Shown in pieces: positions 17,575 to 25,968 of a stretch of 64,000 nt of DNA (position 1 is its first letter; the number at the start of each line of letters is the position of its first letter). Both the position numbers and the translations under genes were made by a program. The stretch is from contig RDRZ01000005.1 in assembly GCA_003709165.1 (NCBI GenBank), positions 1 through 64,000 of the forward strand. Reading direction: 5' to 3'. Under the pieces are notes generated by a model that saw only the letters and a list, made by a program, of their open reading frames with translations, was not told where the DNA came from and searched no databases. This DNA is from Flavobacteriaceae bacterium PRS1 (lineage in GTDB: Bacteria > Bacteroidota > Bacteroidia > Flavobacteriales > Flavobacteriaceae).

Positions 17575-19752
17575 ATGAATCGCATTTATATCCTATTAAT
17601 CCTAATATTAATTTCTTGTTCAAATAAAGAAAAAATCCTAACAGAAACAGAACGTTGGAAACAGCACGCTGCAAATACCGAAATTATTAGAGACGATTTT
17701 GGTGTTCCCCATATTTATGGCAAGACGGATGCAGATGCCGTTTTTGGCTTACTCTATGCACAATGCGAAGATGATTTTAATCGTGTAGAACGCAATTATA
17801 TATTGGCAATAGGTAGGCTTGCCGAAGTGGAAGGTGAAAAATCAATATATAGTGATTTAAGAGCCAGGCTATATATGACTAAAAAAGAAGCTATAGATAA
17901 TTATAATAAAAGCCCGAAATGGTTGAAAGACTTATGCGTGGCATTTGCAGATGGGATTAATTATTACTTAAGTAAGCACCCCGAAGTAAAACCAAAATTA
18001 TTAACTCATTTTGAGCCTTGGATGCCAATGTATTTTAGTGAAGGCTCTATAGGTGGCGATATAGAACGAGTATCCACCAGAAAGATTAAAGAATTCTATG
18101 ATAAATCTAATTCAGATTTGGCAGTAATTAATGATGGATTATTACGGCTAGCAGACAATGAACCCAGAGGGTCAAATGGTATTGCTATTTCAGGCTCACG
18201 TACTGCTTCAGGTAATGCCATGTTACTTATTAACCCACATACCTCGTTCTTTTTTCGTGGAGAAGTACATGTAATTAGTGAAGAAGGGTTAAATGCTTAT
18301 GGAGCAGTAACTTGGGGGCAGTTTTTTGTATATCAAGGATTTAATGAAAAAACGGGATGGATGCACACCTCTACCGGAACCGATATTATTGATGAGTTTG
18401 AAGAAACTATTGAAAAAACTGAAAAAGGATATGCTTATAAATATGGAGATGAGTTAAAAGGCATTATATCCAACCAACTAACCTTAAAATACAAAACAAA
18501 AAACGGATTTAAAGAACGTAATTTCACAACATATCGTACACATCGTGGACCAATAACCCATGCAAATGGAGATAAGTGGGTTACAACAGCTTTAATGTGG
18601 AGCCCAGTAAAAGCTTTGGAGCAATCCTTTCTCAGAACAAAGCAGGCTAATCATAAAGGATTTTATAAGATGATGGATATACGCACCAACTCATCGAATA
18701 ATACGGTTTATGCAGATGCAGATGGAAATATAGCTTACTATCACGGTAACTTTATTCCAAAACGAAATGTCAAATTCGATTATAGAAAACCTGTAGATGG
18801 TAGTAATCCAGAAACCGATTGGAAAGGAGTACACGATTTAAAAGATAATATATTCGTTTTTAATCCTGATAATGGGTGGATTCAAAATTGTAATTCCACA
18901 CCGTTTACTGCTGCAGGAAAAAATAGTCCAAAAAAAGAAGATTATCCGTATTATATGTCCTCTTACCCCGAAAATTATAGAGGTATTCACGCTATCCTAT
19001 TATTGAAGAAATCAAATGATTTAACATTGGACAAATTAATAAAATTAGCATACGACCCATACTTACCAGGTGCAGACCAATTGATTTCAGGCCTATTGGA
19101 GGCTTACGATAAGTCTAATATAACAAATCAAGAAATTAAAGAAGCCTTTTCGTTGTTGAAAAATTGGGATTTTACAGCCACTAAAACATCTATTGAAATG
19201 ACCTTGGCGCAATTTTATTTGAGGGCATATTATAGGTCAGGAAATATTCCTAAAGGACTAAACTCTTTAAATAGAATGAAATATATGAGTTCTGAATCTG
19301 ATTATAAAGAACGTTTAGATATGTTTAATAAGGGGTTAGAACAACTCAAACAAGATTTTGGTTCTTGGAAAACCGAATGGGGTGAATTTAATCGTTACCA
19401 ACGTAATGATGGACGAATAAGACAGCAGTTTAATGATGATTTACCAAGTATTCCCGTTGGAATGGCTTCAGGTTCGTGGGGAGCATTAGCGTCTTTTGGT
19501 GCAAGAAAGGGAAAAAATACAAAGCGACAATACGGGACTTCAGGAAATAGTTTTGTAGCTGTAGTAGAGTTTGGAGACAAAGTAACTGCAAAAACGATGT
19601 TAGCAGGTGGTCAAAGTGGAGACCCAAGTTCTCCTCATTTTGATGACCAATCACAGGGGTATGCAGATTGTGAGTTTAAAACTGTTGCATATTATAGAGA
19701 AGATGTCGAAAAAAGAGCCAAAAGAACATATCACCCAGGAGAAGAAAATTAA
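17575..19752 (+). CDS. Penicillin-acylase-family Ntn hydrolase, lipoprotein
   Basis: Self-processing amidase related to penicillin acylase and acyl-homoserine-lactone acylases such as PvdQ. The ATG at 17575 gives MNRIYILLILILISCS with a lipobox. The alpha chain contains IIRDDFGVPHIYGKTDADAVFGLLYAQCEDDF. The autocatalytic cleavage site and nucleophile are in EPRGSNGIAISG (Gly-Ser), which starts the beta chain at about residue 200. The C-terminal part keeps YGTSGNSFVAVVEFGDKV and GGQSGDPSSPHFDDQ. The 725-aa length fits. It probably deacylates N-acyl peptides or amides; quorum quenching or beta-lactam turnover are alternatives that sequence alone cannot separate. Confidence 0.88.
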   Translation: MNRIYILLILILISCSNKEKILTETERWKQHAANTEIIRDDFGVPHIYGKTDADAVFGLLYAQCEDDFNRVERNYILAIGRLAEVEGEKSIYSDLRARLYMTKKEAIDNYNKSPKWLKDLCVAFADGINYYLSKHPEVKPKLLTHFEPWMPMYFSEGSIGGDIERVSTRKIKEFYDKSNSDLAVINDGLLRLADNEPRGSNGIAISGSRTASGNAMLLINPHTSFFFRGEVHVISEEGLNAYGAVTWGQFFVYQGFNEKTGWMHTSTGTDIIDEFEETIEKTEKGYAYKYGDELKGIISNQLTLKYKTKNGFKERNFTTYRTHRGPITHANGDKWVTTALMWSPVKALEQSFLRTKQANHKGFYKMMDIRTNSSNNTVYADADGNIAYYHGNFIPKRNVKFDYRKPVDGSNPETDWKGVHDLKDNIFVFNPDNGWIQNCNSTPFTAAGKNSPKKEDYPYYMSSYPENYRGIHAILLLKKSNDLTLDKLIKLAYDPYLPGADQLISGLLEAYDKSNITNQEIKEAFSLLKNWDFTATKTSIEMTLAQFYLRAYYRSGNIPKGLNSLNRMKYMSSESDYKERLDMFNKGLEQLKQDFGSWKTEWGEFNRYQRNDGRIRQQFNDDLPSIPVGMASGSWGALASFGARKGKNTKRQYGTSGNSFVAVVEFGDKVTAKTMLAGGQSGDPSSPHFDDQSQGYADCEFKTVAYYREDVEKRAKRTYHPGEEN

Positions 19753-19786
19753 AAATAAGTTTAACAACAATATAAACAATGGTTAT

Positions 19787-20683
19787 ATGAAAAACAATAA
19801 AATATTTACTTTAATAATTCTTTTAACAACCTTATTTACGGTACAAGCACAAAAAAAAATGAAGATATATATATCAGCAGATATGGAAGGGGTAGTAGGC
19901 GCTGTAACAGGTGACCAACTTGGTCCTGGAGGTTTTGAATACGAACGTTTTCGTCATTTTATGACAGCAGAAGTAAATGCTTGTATAGAGGCTGCAAGAG
20001 AAGCTGGTGCAGATGAAATTTTAGTGAGCGATTCACATGGTAATGGTGAAAATATACTAATAGAAAAATTACCTGATGATGTAATGATAGTTCGTTCATG
20101 GCCAAGACCACTTGGCATGATGGAAGGAATTGACGAATCATTTGATGGCGCAATATTTCTTGGTTATCATGCTAGTACAAACAGTAAAGAAGGAGTTAGA
20201 GCACATACCATGTCAAGTGCTAATATTACTTCGGTTAAAATAAATAATATTATTATGCCTGAAGCAGGTATCAATGCCTTAATAGCTGGGCATTTTGGCG
20301 TACCAATTATACTAGTAACAGGCGATGATATTGCTGTAAAGGAAACGCAAAACCTTATTGGCAACATTGAAGGTGCAGTAGTCAAAATGGCAATCAGTTT
20401 TCATGCTGCTAAAACAATGACTCCAGAGGCATCATACAAACTAATTCGTGAAAAAACGAAAGCAGCAATGAAACGTATCAAACAATTTAAGCCCTATACA
20501 CTTAAAGGCCCTTTAACTCTTGAACTTAGTCTAAAAAATTATCGTCCAGTAGAGATGTTGCAATATTACCCTGGAGTAGAACGTATTAGTTCACATACAA
20601 TTCAGTTTGTGGGTAAAGATATTATTGAAATATCTCGATTTTTAAGATTTGTAACAGGGTATAATATTGCTTTAAAACCTTAG
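19787..20683 (+). CDS. M55-family D-aminopeptidase (DppA-like), exported
   Basis: Zinc D-aminopeptidase of the DppA family, which in Bacillus cleaves D-Ala-D-Ala and other D-peptides. The start at 19787 is chosen because it gives a signal peptide MKNNKIFTLIILLTTLFTVQ; the frame is open further up but that part overlaps the acylase gene. Metal motifs are ISADMEGVVG (Asp, Glu), SDSHGNGEN (His), LGYHAS (His) and MPEAGINA (Glu). The 298-aa length is close to the ~270-aa family norm plus signal. It is the last gene of the cluster and its substrate stereochemistry supports the D-peptide interpretation. Confidence 0.9.
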   Translation: MKNNKIFTLIILLTTLFTVQAQKKMKIYISADMEGVVGAVTGDQLGPGGFEYERFRHFMTAEVNACIEAAREAGADEILVSDSHGNGENILIEKLPDDVMIVRSWPRPLGMMEGIDESFDGAIFLGYHASTNSKEGVRAHTMSSANITSVKINNIIMPEAGINALIAGHFGVPIILVTGDDIAVKETQNLIGNIEGAVVKMAISFHAAKTMTPEASYKLIREKTKAAMKRIKQFKPYTLKGPLTLELSLKNYRPVEMLQYYPGVERISSHTIQFVGKDIIEISRFLRFVTGYNIALKP

Positions 20684-20789
20684 ATAATCTATTTATGTGA
20701 TTAAAAATGTTTTTTAATATAGATGAAATTATAGAATGAAATTAAAAGCGATACTTATTGCTTTTAAGCTTAACAACTTTTAGAACGAT

Positions 20790-21083
20790 TTTCAGTCAGA
20801 ATTTTCAAGATAAAAACAGGGCAAATTGTTAATATTAAGATAGAGAATTATCCCGATACGGAGTTTGGTGTTCTTAAAGGTACTGTAAAAGAACATTTCA
20901 CTTAGCCCTGACAAAGACGGCTTATATCTTATTGATGTAGAATTACCACAAAAACTTGTTACCTCTTATAATATAGAAATTGACTTTAAACAAGAAATGC
21001 GAGGTACAGCAGAAATTATTACCGAAAATTTAAGATTAATAGAACGTTTTTTCTATCAGTTCAAGGAGGTTTTAAAAAGATAG
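20790..21083 (+). pseudogene. HlyD-family secretion protein, C-terminal remnant
   Basis: Two frames together read the end of a membrane-fusion protein of the bacteriocin-export type: KTGQIVNIKIENYPDTEFG and VLKGTVKE, then after a frameshift near 20898, LSPDKDGLYLIDVELPQKL and MRGTAEIITENLRLIERFF. The last ~95 codons survive. It marks the decayed right flank of the D-peptide cluster. The gene-free stretch 20684-21608 otherwise holds repeat copy C and a terminator. Confidence 0.7.
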
Positions 21084-21264
21084 ATTCACAGCTATGTAAC
21101 TTGCTAGGTTCTGTCGCATCTGTCAATCAATTATCAAGAAACTTAGTTGAAAACTATTTTTTAATGAACCAATGATATAAGTGACTTGTAGGTTGAACCC
21201 TTTGGTTTTAACAGTTGGTTTTTCTCTTACATTCTAATTATTTCAACTCCTGTAATTGCTCTCT

Positions 21265-21405
21265 TTTTCAATTGATGCTCAAACCTTTATACATCCATAC
21301 TACTCCATATTACTCTTTTCACAATTAAATAGTTGATGATAAACTCTCTATTACTCCACAACACTCCACATTACTATACAACATATGGGTACATGTGGGA
21401 CCACA
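21265..21405 (+). repeat. Attachment-site-like repeat, copy C (right border of D-peptide cluster)
   Basis: Direct copy of the repeat at 5985-6122, identical over the first ~36 bases, with the TACTCCATATTACT and CACTCCACATTACTATAC motifs and the complete end GTACATGTGGGACCACA. Copies B and C enclose 15.3 kb containing the entire D-peptide cluster. Confidence 0.8.
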
Positions 21406-21418
21406 AAACTAACATTTT

Positions 21419-21456
21419 AAAACTCTGAATATCAATTGATTATTCGGAGCTTTTTA
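21419..21456 (+). terminator. Rho-independent terminator
   Basis: Nine-base-pair stem CTCTGAATA/TATTCGGAG (one G-T pair) at 21423-21431 and 21441-21449, with a 9-nt loop and a CTTTTTAT tail. It lies just behind repeat copy C and could end transcription coming from the cluster. Confidence 0.65.
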
Positions 21457-21608
21457 TAGTTTCAAATATATGCTCAACTTAATCCGCCGCAAGTGGTTCA
21501 GTTTATCCGTTTTTTGCTCTAAAGAGGAGAAAATAGAGAAAACCATCTAAGAAATTAGGCGGTTTTAGTATTATTAGAGGCTGTACTTAAATCAAATAAA
21601 CCCATATT

Positions 21609-23273
21609 TTACTTCTCACTTTTCTTAAAATCGGCGTTCATCAACACCCATAAATTAGGATCTAGGATAATTTTTACTGGTTCTGAGTCTACTTTAATTT
21701 TAAAAATATTTGACTTTTCTTTTACTTGAACTACTACTTTTTTTTGCTGTTCTCCTTTAAAATTGATTCTAAGTTCTATTGGCATTTCGAACAAGCTACC
21801 ATCAGTTTGCACTTGGTTGAGAGTAATTAAAACTTGATGTTCTTTAATGTCATATTTCCAATTTCCAGAAAGCACTAGAGTACCAGATTTATATAACCAT
21901 TGTTGAAAAAAGACAGTTAGATCTTTACCTGACACTTCTTCCATTATCCTTTTAAAATCATTAGTTGTAGCATTGGCATCTTGATATTTCTGATAATATA
22001 TTTGAATCCCTTTCCGAAAATTTTCAGTACCAACAATACCCCGTAACATGTGCAAAATCCAGCTTCCTTTTTGATACGTTTGTGAACTGGTGACATTTTT
22101 CATGTTCTTCAAATTGTCATGAACTATTCGGTAATTTGGATTTTTTTCATAAAAAGTATTTACCCTTTCTTGACTTGACTTCAAGCCAGCTAAAAATTGA
22201 TCACGACCATACTCATGTTCAATAAAAAGTAAAGTAAAATAAGTAGCAAACCCTTCGCTTAACCAAACATCATCCCAGTCATATTCTGTTACAGCGTTGC
22301 CAAACCACTGATGTGCAATTTCATGAATGACAACATTACGCCATCGAATACTTCTTTTTCCTGTGACAGAGTTAGCGCCATATAAAATTGCAGAGGCAGC
22401 TTCCATTCCTCCTCCAACACTGTTAGATTGTATGTTTGCTAATTTTTCATACGAAAATGGTCCAACATAATTACTGTAAAACTCCAGCGCCTTTTTTGTT
22501 GGCTCAGCGAAATCATAAAAACCAGCATCTCTATCTTGACGATATACCCAAGTTTCAATGGATTTACCATCAAATGTATCTACATATTGTACAGCAAAGT
22601 CGGCAGCACCAAGTACAAATAACCATGGGGCAATTGGTACAGATTGTTTCCAATGCGTAAGCCGTTTTCCATCAGGAAGGTTTGTTTCTTCAACTTTTAA
22701 TCCGTTAGAAACCACTTGATAGTGATTAGGAGCAGTAACTATAAATTCACACATGGCCTTATCGTAAGGATGATCGACAGTGGCAAGCCAATGCCGCGCC
22801 TTGTTTGGCCAATTGTCACTAAAAAAAGTACGATCTCCATATTTATTCTTACCAATTTTAAGTCCACTGGCAGGAATTCCCTTATATACTATTATAAATT
22901 TGCTTCGTTGGTTAAGTGAAGAAGGGGAAGGAAGTTTTATATTCAAAACATCATTTTCATGACTATAACTCAACGCTTTTCCATTTGATGAAACACGACT
23001 CACAACCATGCCTTTATTATTTAGTTCTTGTGAAGCATTTATTAAATCCAATCTTAAATTTTGAACTCCAGCACCACGAAAACGAATATCAACAGTTAAC
23101 TCACAGACAATTTCATCAGTTTCATCGGATAGTTCAATTTTAAACGCATAGTTAATGACATCAATTTTTGGGTTTTTAGGATAACCATCTGTAAAGGTAA
23201 ATACTTTAGCATAGTTACTTGTAACCATTAATAAACAAATCAGTACTTGCATTCTATTTTTTAATGTTCTCAT
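21609..23273 (-). CDS. M1-family metallo-aminopeptidase, exported
   Basis: Zinc aminopeptidase of the M1 (PepN/LTA4H) family in a short form of 554 aa. A signal peptide covers about residues 1-22 (MQVLICLLMVTSNYAK). The family exopeptidase motif reads GGGMEAAS (GxMEN-like), and the zinc motif is HEIAHQWFGNAVTEYDWDD with the third ligand in LSEGFATYF. The C-terminal ERAP1-like domain of long forms is missing, as usual for exported Bacteroidetes versions. It is transcribed with the downstream-oriented M24 peptidase partner (34 bp gap), outside the repeats but next to the D-peptide cluster, extending the peptidase-rich zone. Confidence 0.9.
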   Translation of the reverse strand: MRTLKNRMQVLICLLMVTSNYAKVFTFTDGYPKNPKIDVINYAFKIELSDETDEIVCELTVDIRFRGAGVQNLRLDLINASQELNNKGMVVSRVSSNGKALSYSHENDVLNIKLPSPSSLNQRSKFIIVYKGIPASGLKIGKNKYGDRTFFSDNWPNKARHWLATVDHPYDKAMCEFIVTAPNHYQVVSNGLKVEETNLPDGKRLTHWKQSVPIAPWLFVLGAADFAVQYVDTFDGKSIETWVYRQDRDAGFYDFAEPTKKALEFYSNYVGPFSYEKLANIQSNSVGGGMEAASAILYGANSVTGKRSIRWRNVVIHEIAHQWFGNAVTEYDWDDVWLSEGFATYFTLLFIEHEYGRDQFLAGLKSSQERVNTFYEKNPNYRIVHDNLKNMKNVTSSQTYQKGSWILHMLRGIVGTENFRKGIQIYYQKYQDANATTNDFKRIMEEVSGKDLTVFFQQWLYKSGTLVLSGNWKYDIKEHQVLITLNQVQTDGSLFEMPIELRINFKGEQQKKVVVQVKEKSNIFKIKVDSEPVKIILDPNLWVLMNADFKKSEK

Positions 23274-23306
23274 ATATATTTAGTTTGTTAAAAGTATAAT
23301 TACAAA

Positions 23307-24761
23307 TTAATCGTTAAGAGGTAAGGATTTTACCGGACGAAATTCAGTCAGCCCTTTTTCTTTAATGGTTCGTTCAACATCTTCTATTTTTGAAGGCACA
23401 AATGCGCTCAGATTTTCAACACCAGTTTTCGTTACAACAGCAACATCTTCTATACGAATATAGAGCCTCTCTTCAGGAATCCATATCATTGGGTCGATCG
23501 TAAAGACCATTCCCTCTTGTAATGTAATTCCCTGAACTCTACCCACATCATGTACTGCCATACCTACTGGGTGTTGAAAATGACCTCGAAAAGTCAGTCC
23601 TTTTTGTACGGCTTTTAAATGAGCTGGTTTCACAAAGGATTTACCAATAAGGTATTTTTTCATGTCTGCGGCGGCATTTTTAAGCACGTCATTTGAAGTG
23701 ACGCCTGGCTTGATATAATGGAATAAGGCATCTCTATATGCTACAATAAATTCGTACAATGCCGACTGTTCTTCACTAAATTTTCCATTCACAGGCCAGA
23801 TTCGCGTGACATCACTAGTGTAATAATTATAATCCGGGGCATAATCCATGAGTACAAAATCTCCATCATTCAACACATCTGTTTTATGGAAATAATGTCC
23901 CATATAAGCGTTTGTGCCTCCTCCAATAATAGAAGGGTAACCATCTCCTTGTGCATCGTGTTGATAGAAAATATACTTTGCAGCAGCATCCAGTTGATAT
24001 TCATAAACTCCAGGTTTGGTAGATCTCATGGCTTCCATAATTGCTAAACCAGCTATTTCAGTAGCTATACGAATGATTTCTATTTCTTTCGGACTTTTTA
24101 TCAATCGCATTGCGTCTAAAATTGGGGAGAGATCCCGAATTTCAAACTGTGGAAATCGTTCCATTATCAAATTTTTGAATCGTGCCTCTCTGGTGGATTG
24201 CGAATCCCATTGATCAGAGGTCGCTCGTGCTTGTCCGTGCAAAATTTCGTCTCGACTATCGTTTCCTGTTTCTGCGGGACTTAAGGGAGTATATAAGTAA
24301 GGGGCCCCTCTATTTATCAATCCTGTACCGACCAGATCATTTGCTAAAAACTCCAACCCTCGAACACGTTCTACTCCAGTAAGTTTTTTAACCAAATCAG
24401 CATCTTCAGCAGACAGTATTTTCCCTTGACTGCGTTCACGCCCTTCATTTCTATGTGGTAAATAAATGCTGCTTGTTTTGTTCTTCCCATTCAGCAATAA
24501 ATAGGCATGTTCTGATTCTAAGCCGCACAAATAATAAAATGTATTGGTTTGTCGAAACACTTTAAAGCCTGCTACGCTCGCAGCACCTTGAATCAAGGCA
24601 ATAGAATTATTTCCAATGGCTTCAAATATTTTTGATCTCCTCTCTTGAAATTCTTCAATAGAGAAGTCAGTTTGAAAATAATGTTTTTCTTGCGCAAAAC
24701 TTGTTAGCTGGGTGACAAATAGTAAACACAGAGTGAAAAATGATGCCTTTTTAAGTATCAT
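23307..24761 (-). CDS. Xaa-Pro aminopeptidase (M24B), exported
   Basis: Creatinase-fold dimetal peptidase that releases the residue before proline. The signal peptide is MILKKASFFTLCLLFVTQLT, cleaved near SFAQ. The N-terminal aminopeptidase P domain (about residues 30-170) precedes the pita-bread domain with metal ligands in MDYAPDYNYYTSDVTRIWP (two Asp), HPVGMAVHDVG (His), and the two Glu of EGMVFTIDPMIW and RIEDVAVVT. The 484-aa length is normal. It is first in a two-gene unit with the M1 aminopeptidase, so both may be co-expressed for peptide scavenging. Confidence 0.9.
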   Translation of the reverse strand: MILKKASFFTLCLLFVTQLTSFAQEKHYFQTDFSIEEFQERRSKIFEAIGNNSIALIQGAASVAGFKVFRQTNTFYYLCGLESEHAYLLLNGKNKTSSIYLPHRNEGRERSQGKILSAEDADLVKKLTGVERVRGLEFLANDLVGTGLINRGAPYLYTPLSPAETGNDSRDEILHGQARATSDQWDSQSTREARFKNLIMERFPQFEIRDLSPILDAMRLIKSPKEIEIIRIATEIAGLAIMEAMRSTKPGVYEYQLDAAAKYIFYQHDAQGDGYPSIIGGGTNAYMGHYFHKTDVLNDGDFVLMDYAPDYNYYTSDVTRIWPVNGKFSEEQSALYEFIVAYRDALFHYIKPGVTSNDVLKNAAADMKKYLIGKSFVKPAHLKAVQKGLTFRGHFQHPVGMAVHDVGRVQGITLQEGMVFTIDPMIWIPEERLYIRIEDVAVVTKTGVENLSAFVPSKIEDVERTIKEKGLTEFRPVKSLPLND

Positions 24762-24908
24762 AATGTATAATTTGATTGGTTAATTTTAATCCTATTTGGT
24801 AAGTCCAAGATTTATAGCAATTTAAGAATAATTTTTAATTTATTACGCCAATGGAAATGACCTAAACAACAGCATCTATATGGAGTTTACACACGAAACT
24901 GTTGATCA

Positions 24909-25028
24909 TCAATTTCTACTTAACCAGGCCAATCTAAACATGACAACTGAAGTGTAAATTATAACCATAATTACCACCCATCTAAGTGTATTAAGATCCA
25001 GTGATTTTACTACAAACGCTGCAATTAA
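24909..25028 (-). pseudogene. TauE/SafE-type permease, C-terminal remnant
   Basis: A 39-codon open stretch reads AAFVVKSLDLNTLRWVVIMV and IIYTSVVMFRLAW before a stop, which looks like the last helix of a sulfite-exporter TauE/SafE permease. No other part of the gene is present. The rest of 24762-25028 shows nothing recognisable. Confidence 0.35.
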
Positions 25029-25415
25029 TTATTCCATAAGCCTTAATTGTTGTTGATCCTGCAACCACTGCAATGCGACTTCACGTTCATTGAAAATCTT
25101 AATTTTCCAATTGATTTCTCTTGGGACTTGAATTAGGCTTTTTGTAGTTAATTCAGTTATATTACTATAAGAGACCACTGCCATTGCATTAATATCTGTA
25201 AGAGTAGCAAGATGTTGTTGAGCTTCGAAAGTATAGGTATAAGAATTCAACTTGTTGATTAATAATGAAAAAAGACACTTCATTTTATTAATTAAAAACT
25301 CGTGGTATTCCGCCACCATTTCTAAGTTAAACTCTACCCTATCATTGACAATAACTTCTGCAATATCTTCTTGAAGAAGTGTTATTTCACCAAATGAAAG
25401 TTTATGTGTTATCAT
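25029..25415 (-). CDS. STAS/SpoIIAA-like protein
   Basis: Cytosolic 128-aa protein resembling a flavobacterial SpoIIAA/STAS-like family of unknown function, typically starting KLSF(C)xIxLL. Conserved-looking parts are FGEITLLQEDIAEVIVNDRV, EYHEFLINKM, LINKLNSYTYTFEAQ, and the C-terminal PREINWKIKIFNEREVALQW. There is no signal or membrane segment. Such domains often bind lipids or act in anti-anti-sigma switches, but no partner kinase is nearby. Confidence 0.65.
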   Translation of the reverse strand: MITHKLSFGEITLLQEDIAEVIVNDRVEFNLEMVAEYHEFLINKMKCLFSLLINKLNSYTYTFEAQQHLATLTDINAMAVVSYSNITELTTKSLIQVPREINWKIKIFNEREVALQWLQDQQQLRLME

Positions 25416-25540
25416 AATTTTTTTGAAAATTCTCTTTTTGATTCTGCTCTAAAGCTACAATAATTCAATTACTTTTTGTTGCGGGATAACCGTAATATTT
25501 ATGTTTATTATTCTTATAAAATGCGAAAAATCTTTTTCTT

Positions 25541-25703
25541 CTCTTCTTGCGAGAAGTTTATCCCGAGAGAAGCCGAGGGGAGTCCAAGAGGGGGAACTTA
25601 ATAAAAATTGACCATTCAAGTATGAAAATAACTTAAGATAGTTGAAAAGAAGATTAGTGAGGAGATGGAGAGGCTGAAGGGGAGGTAGTTCTCGCAAGAA
25701 GAG
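25541..25703. repeat. 163-bp segment with 15-bp perfect inverted ends
   Basis: CTCTTCTTGCGAGAA at 25541-25555 is the exact reverse complement of 25689-25703. The segment contains a CCGAGAGAAGCCGAGGGG stretch and the integrase 3' remnant. It resembles a MITE-like unit or a chance hairpin formed by insertion. The rest of the gap 25416-25959 shows nothing else besides the duplicated leader at its end. Confidence 0.55.
25607..25688 (+). pseudogene. Integrase 3'-end remnant 1
   Basis: This reads DHSSMKIT, stop, DS, then EKKISEEMERLKGR, stop; it matches the C-terminus of the integrase at 124-1236. Relative to that gene a 14-base stretch between two ATAGTT direct repeats (TATGGTAAAATAGT region) is deleted, removing the codons around the catalytic Tyr. 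Confidence 0.8.
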
Positions 25704-25896
25704 GAGCAAAAGAAGTCAACTTATGAAAACAGATTGGGGTTTTATTACTATTATTCTTTCCCCACTTCAAAATAAAATATTTAATAGTCTTTATTTCAAC
25801 AAGTTATTTTTTTGTATATTTGGTCAGATTAAACCAAATATCTTTATACGAATTTACTTTCATAAGTAAACATAAGCCTCATTTTATTTTGCATTT

Positions 25897-25968
25897 TAAA
25901 CCCTGAATTTCAGGTAAGGTATAATGCCCAAGATATTTAACTAACTAAAACCAATTAAAATGAAAAAA
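25897..25968 (+). repeat. 72-bp duplicated leader, copy 1
   Basis: Identical to 28009-28080. It covers the 63 bp before the start codon and ATGAAAAAA itself, with an inverted repeat CCTGAA-T-TTCAGG and the stretch AACTAACTAAAACCAATTAA. Two unrelated exported proteins thus share the same 5' untranslated region. Confidence 0.9.

Noticed and set aside
19607-19786. N-terminal extension of the M55 peptidase
   Set aside because: It overlaps the acylase gene in another frame and would hide the signal peptide that starts at 19787.
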